NCBI GenBank assembly: GCA_963850605.1
Contig: CAWKLX010000007.1
Span: forward strand, 248,001 to 312,000
DNA from: BOG-908 sp963850605
GTDB lineage: Bacteria; Pseudomonadota; Alphaproteobacteria; Acetobacterales; Acetobacteraceae
Length of the DNA: 64,000 nt
Direction: 5' to 3'
Part shown: positions 61,061 to 64,000 of the stretch, one piece after another
Layout: the number at the start of each line of letters is the position of its first letter
Numbering within the stretch: position 1 is the first letter of the stretch
Made by a program: the position numbers and the translations under genes
The notes under the pieces: model-generated
Told to the model about the DNA's origin: nothing
What the model saw: the letters and a program-made list of their open reading frames with translations, nothing else
Databases searched by the model: none

Positions 61061-62250
61061 GTCCACCCACGCCCGATGCGGCGCCGTCGCCCCTGCTGCC
61101 CGGCGCCACGATCGGCATTTTGGGGGGCGGGCAGCTCGGCCGCATGTCGGCCATCGCCGCGGCCCGGCTGGGCTACCGGACGCATGTATTGACCGACAAG
61201 GCGGACAGCCCCGCCGCCCAGGTGGCCGGGCGTACCACCGTGGGCAGCACGTCCGATCCCCGCACGTTGCGAGCGTTTGCCGAAACCGTCGATGTCGTCA
61301 CCTTCGAGTTCGAGAATGTCAGCGCGGCCGGTCTGGATGTGCTCGCTTCGCTTCGCACGGTGCATCCCTCGCCGGCGATCCTGCGGTTGACCCAGGACAG
61401 GGTGAACGAGAAAAGCTTCATCAACGGCGCCGGCGCGCCAACCGGGCCTTGGATACCGGTGCGCGGGCCGGACGAGCTGATGGCGGCAGTGGACCATTTG
61501 GGGTTCCCGAGCGTGCTGAAGACGACTCGGCTGGGCTATGACGGGCGGGGACAGGCGATGTTGCGCAATGCCCATGACCTGATACCGGCGTTGGAGCGCC
61601 TGTCGCCGGCTCCGTTCATCGTCGAGGCGTTTATCGATTTCCAATGCGAGATCAGCGTGATTGTCGCCCGCGGGCAGGACGGCACGGTCTCGGTATTCGA
61701 TGCGGTCGAGAACCGGCATCGCAACCACATTCTGGACGTGACCCTGGCCCCGGCACGGCTGCCGCCTGAGCTGGCCGCCACGGCGAGGGACATTGCGGTT
61801 GATTTGGCCAGTTGCCTCGACCTGGTGGGCGTGCTCGCCGTGGAAATGTTTGTAGATCGTGACGGCAGGGTGCTGGTCAACGAGCTCGCGCCGCGGCCGC
61901 ATAATTCCGGGCATTGGACAATCGATGCCTGTCCGGTGAGCCAGTTCGAAATGCATATTCGCGCCGTGGCCGGCCTCAGCCTGCCACGGGCGACCCGGCA
62001 TTCGGATGCGGTTATGAAAAACCTGGTTGGGCCGGAAACGCTGGCCGTGTGGCCGGCAATTCTGGGAGCGGCCGGTCTCATTCCGCATTTTTACGGCAAA
62101 ATCGGTGCACCGGCCGGTCGCAAGATGGGCCATGTGACGCGCCTGTTTCCCAAGGGAGCTCTCCCCGGCGAACATGGGGTGGCTGCGGCGCTGCACGTCT
62201 TTGCCGATAACCCGGCCGGTCTGGCGAATGCAGACCCGAATGCAGGCTGA
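61057..62250 (+). CDS. purK: N5-carboxyaminoimidazole ribonucleotide synthetase
   Basis: ATP-grasp enzyme that makes N5-CAIR from AIR, bicarbonate and ATP, feeding PurE. The 397-residue frame from the GTG at 61057 shows GATIGILGGGQLGRMSAIAA, VDVVTFEFENVSAAGLDVLA, PSVLKTTRLGYDGRGQAMLR and VNELAPRPHNSGHWTIDACP, with the ATP-grasp ends intact. The overlap with purE couples them. Confidence 0.95.
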   Translation: MSPPTPDAAPSPLLPGATIGILGGGQLGRMSAIAAARLGYRTHVLTDKADSPAAQVAGRTTVGSTSDPRTLRAFAETVDVVTFEFENVSAAGLDVLASLRTVHPSPAILRLTQDRVNEKSFINGAGAPTGPWIPVRGPDELMAAVDHLGFPSVLKTTRLGYDGRGQAMLRNAHDLIPALERLSPAPFIVEAFIDFQCEISVIVARGQDGTVSVFDAVENRHRNHILDVTLAPARLPPELAATARDIAVDLASCLDLVGVLAVEMFVDRDGRVLVNELAPRPHNSGHWTIDACPVSQFEMHIRAVAGLSLPRATRHSDAVMKNLVGPETLAVWPAILGAAGLIPHFYGKIGAPAGRKMGHVTRLFPKGALPGEHGVAAALHVFADNPAGLANADPNAG

Positions 62251-62331
62251 TATTTATTCGTTGTAACAAACGTTTTTACGGGCTTTTAACCGGGATGGAA
62301 TCAACTCGCGCCTGTCGGAGGGAGACGGGTC

Positions 62332-63195
62332 ATGCGTGGATTTCTGGCGTTCTTGGTGTTCGTTGCTGCCGCGTCGGCGCAGGCGGCTGCCACCAGCATC
62401 ACGGTCGCGAACACGACGGACAACGTGGCTTACCTGAGCGGGCCAGGTGGCGGTCCCACTGATTATTTCAGCGGCGGCACGTCCAATGTCGGTGCGGCAC
62501 CCGTGGATCTCGCGTTCGCGACTCAGCAACTGGCCGTTAGCAGCACCCCGCTAGCGGGCGGCGGTTACGTACTCGACTTTCGATACACCACGCTGTTCAG
62601 CGGTAGCGAAGTGGTGTCGGGTGCTGCAGTCTATTATCCCGATATCTTCCTGCGATCGAACAGCGCCGGTTACAGTGCGGCGCCGTTCGATTACGCCATA
62701 TCGCTGGGCGACGAAGAGGCGAATGGCGGATTGCAGGCGGGGTTTTACGCCGCGTCTTCCTCTATGACATCCCAGCAAATTTGGTCGGGCCGTCCCGGCT
62801 TCATCTACACGGGCCAATACACGGACACGGCCACCTACCAGGCAGGCCAGGCCGGTTACGCCGGCTATGACGCGCCGACGGTTCTGACAGGTGGGACCAG
62901 GTTGGCGGGCGTATCGGTCGGCTACATGCAGCAGGGCACCGCGTACGTCGTGGACGCGTCTCTCACGTTGAACGCTGCACAAGCGGCATTGTTCGCCAAC
63001 AGCGTGGATGTTTTTTGGGGCACCGGGGACTGCGCCAACGGCGCCTTCCTGGCAACGCTGCAGCCCTTGACCGGCAATGTGGACGTGCCAGAACCGGCTA
63101 CACGCCTCGTGTTCGGTGCCGGGCTGATCACGCTGACCGCGATGCGGCGTCGCAACGTTCGGTGCAGGTTCCAAGAGAGAGCTGTTCCTGGCTAG
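62332..63195 (+). CDS. PEP-CTERM sorting domain protein
   Basis: An exported protein of 287 residues. A signal peptide (RGFLAFLVFVAAASAQAAAT) is followed by a glycine-, serine- and tyrosine-rich beta region without a known family, and a PEP-CTERM tail: DVPEPATRLVFGAGLITLTA with VPEP, a hydrophobic helix and basic MRRRN. Exosortase should cut and anchor it; no exosortase gene is in the window. GGAGGG lies about ten bases before the ATG. The TAG stop belongs to the next repeat. Confidence 0.82.
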   Translation: MRGFLAFLVFVAAASAQAAATSITVANTTDNVAYLSGPGGGPTDYFSGGTSNVGAAPVDLAFATQQLAVSSTPLAGGGYVLDFRYTTLFSGSEVVSGAAVYYPDIFLRSNSAGYSAAPFDYAISLGDEEANGGLQAGFYAASSSMTSQQIWSGRPGFIYTGQYTDTATYQAGQAGYAGYDAPTVLTGGTRLAGVSVGYMQQGTAYVVDASLTLNAAQAALFANSVDVFWGTGDCANGAFLATLQPLTGNVDVPEPATRLVFGAGLITLTAMRRRNVRCRFQERAVPG

Positions 63196-63290
63196 AGCAT
63201 GGTCCGTTCGCATCGGCTCACCGACCATGCTCCGGCGCATGGTTCGACGAGCATCTTTATCCGACCGAACGATCCCGTTCGGTCGGATAA
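63193..63290. repeat. Composite palindromic repeat (family 1), modules A and B
   Basis: Module A starts at the TAG stop: GAGCATGGTCCGTTCGCATC and on to ACCATGCTC. Module B follows with GAGCATCTTTATCCGACCGA and TCGGTCGGATAAT. It lies between the PEP-CTERM gene and the converging mfd. Confidence 0.75.
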
Positions 63291-63299
63291 TACCCTCAC

Positions 63300-64000
63300 T
63301 CACGCTGCCTTCGCCTGCCCGGCTACCCGCACCAGATTGCCTAGCACCTCGTCTGCCGTGCGCACCCGCTCGGCCACGTTCATGTCGCGCACCACAGCCA
63401 GCTTGTGGTCCGGCCGCAACTTCACCGTGCCGCGCTTGGTGCCGAGCCATTGAACAAGCCCGGCCGGGTTGCGGAATGCGTTGCCGCGAAACTGCAGCAC
63501 CATGCCTTTCGGTCCGGCCTCCAGCTTCTCCACGCCGGCTTCCCGGCAGGCGCGTTTCAGGCGCACGACCTGCAGCAGGTTTTCGACCTCTTCGGGCATG
63601 GGGCCGAAGCGATCGACGAACTCGGCGGCCAACGCCTCGCTCTCCGCGTCCGACGACAAGGCGCCGACGCGGCGATACAGGCCGAGGCGCACGGGCAGGT
63701 CGCGCACATAGGCGTCCGGGATCAGCACGGGCAGGCCCAGATTGATATTGGGTGTCCAGTCGCGGTCTTCGCTCCGCACGCGCCCTTTGGCCGCGCGCAT
63801 CTCCGCCACCGCGTCCTCCAGCATCTGCTGATAGAGCTCGATCCCGACCTCGCGTATGTGACCGGATTGTTCGTCGCCCAGCAGGTTGCCGGCGCCGCGT
63901 ATGTCGAGATCGTGGCTGGCCAGCGTGAAGCCTGCGCCAAGCTGGTCGAGTGTTTGCATCACGTGCAGTCGCTTTTCGGCAGCCCCCGACAGCTTTTGAC
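63300..64000 (-). CDS. mfd: Transcription-repair coupling factor, C-terminal part
   Basis: The end of Mfd, the translocase that removes stalled RNA polymerase and recruits UvrA. The window edge cuts it; the visible part is KRLHVMQTLDQLGAGFTLAS, HDLDIRGAGNLLGDEQSGHI, REVGIELYQQMLEDAVAEMR, the helicase end and the TRCF domain (RDWTPNINLGLPVLIPDAYV, RLGLYRRVGALSSDAE, DRFGPMPEEVENLLQVVRLK). The last residues VLGNLVRVAGQAKAA end at a TGA. Confidence 0.95.
   Translation of the reverse strand, partial: QKLSGAAEKRLHVMQTLDQLGAGFTLASHDLDIRGAGNLLGDEQSGHIREVGIELYQQMLEDAVAEMRAAKGRVRSEDRDWTPNINLGLPVLIPDAYVRDLPVRLGLYRRVGALSSDAESEALAAEFVDRFGPMPEEVENLLQVVRLKRACREAGVEKLEAGPKGMVLQFRGNAFRNPAGLVQWLGTKRGTVKLRPDHKLAVVRDMNVAERVRTADEVLGNLVRVAGQAKAA

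Overview
The window is high-GC bacterial chromosome from an alphaproteobacterium, most likely a member of the Acetobacteraceae or another Rhodospirillales. This is judged from content: Tim44-like and CBP3-like mitochondrial-type proteins, MucR, the TrcR (DUF1013) cell-cycle regulator, DUF1192 and DUF2244 proteins, a PyrC-like protein without metal ligands beside pyrB, a yceD-rpmF-plsX-fabH-ihfA-merR run, purEK next to YdcH proteins, and A/T-rich inverted repeats between genes. No ribosomal RNA, CRISPR array, transposase or prophage is seen. Nearly everything is core housekeeping.

Layout. 1-3.3 kb: argF fragment, argD and hldE, all on the minus strand and all broken by frameshifts. 3.3-5.6 kb: a lytic transglycosylase head to head with an orphan GspG pseudopilin, then a Hint-domain surface protein. 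5.9-10 kb: pyrB, pyrC-like, plsY and dprA. 10-17 kb: ppx; azoR with its divergent HxlR regulator; purU; a RibB-like protein lacking catalytic residues; then Tim44-like, mltA and an orphan DNA methyltransferase. 17-22.3 kb: merR, ihfA, fabH, plsX, rpmF, yceD and CBP3 on one strand, with bamE opposite. 22.3-28.3 kb: comEC, gltX, tRNA-Val(GAC), N-formylglutamate amidohydrolase, an orphan Flp pilin and a second lytic transglycosylase. 28.3-32.9 kb: an RND efflux pair and chorismate mutase. 33-43.5 kb: glycosyltransferases, Nfu, TsaB, RimI, TusA, MucR, TadA, a glutamine amidotransferase, a pseudouridine synthase, RsmD, an ArsR/SRPBCC pair and Nth. 43.5-52.8 kb: XRE regulator, Lnt, OlsB, Fur, a GGDEF-EAL protein, HslVU, RsmA and a diguanylate cyclase. 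53-58 kb: Fsr-like MFS pump, a frameshifted YbhB-like gene and an A/T-rich island with an exported protein and a large frameshifted membrane protein. 57.8-64 kb: rpmE, a heat-shock gene with a probable ROSE thermometer, DUF1192, TrcR, a divergent pair of YdcH genes, purEK, a PEP-CTERM protein and the 3' end of mfd.

How genes work together. Many neighbours overlap by four bases (ATGA or GTGA), which marks translationally coupled pairs: pyrC-like/plsY/dprA, HxlR/purU, mltA/methyltransferase, ihfA/merR, CBP3/yceD, tsaB/rimI, amidotransferase/pseudouridine synthase, fur/olsB and purE/purK. The plsX, fabH, plsY, lnt and olsB genes serve membrane lipid and lipoprotein making. The pyrB, purU and purEK genes serve nucleotide synthesis.

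The least ordinary features are non-coding. One palindromic composite repeat recurs between genes, and three neighbouring genes take their TAG stop from its first bases. A second A/T-rich inverted repeat sits between pyrB and pyrC-like and between hslU and rsmA, with a fragment at the start of lnt. A probable small RNA with an anti-Shine-Dalgarno loop lies opposite the leader of the second lytic transglycosylase. Several genes carry single frameshifts; the dense cluster in the first 2.3 kb looks more like poor sequence than decay.
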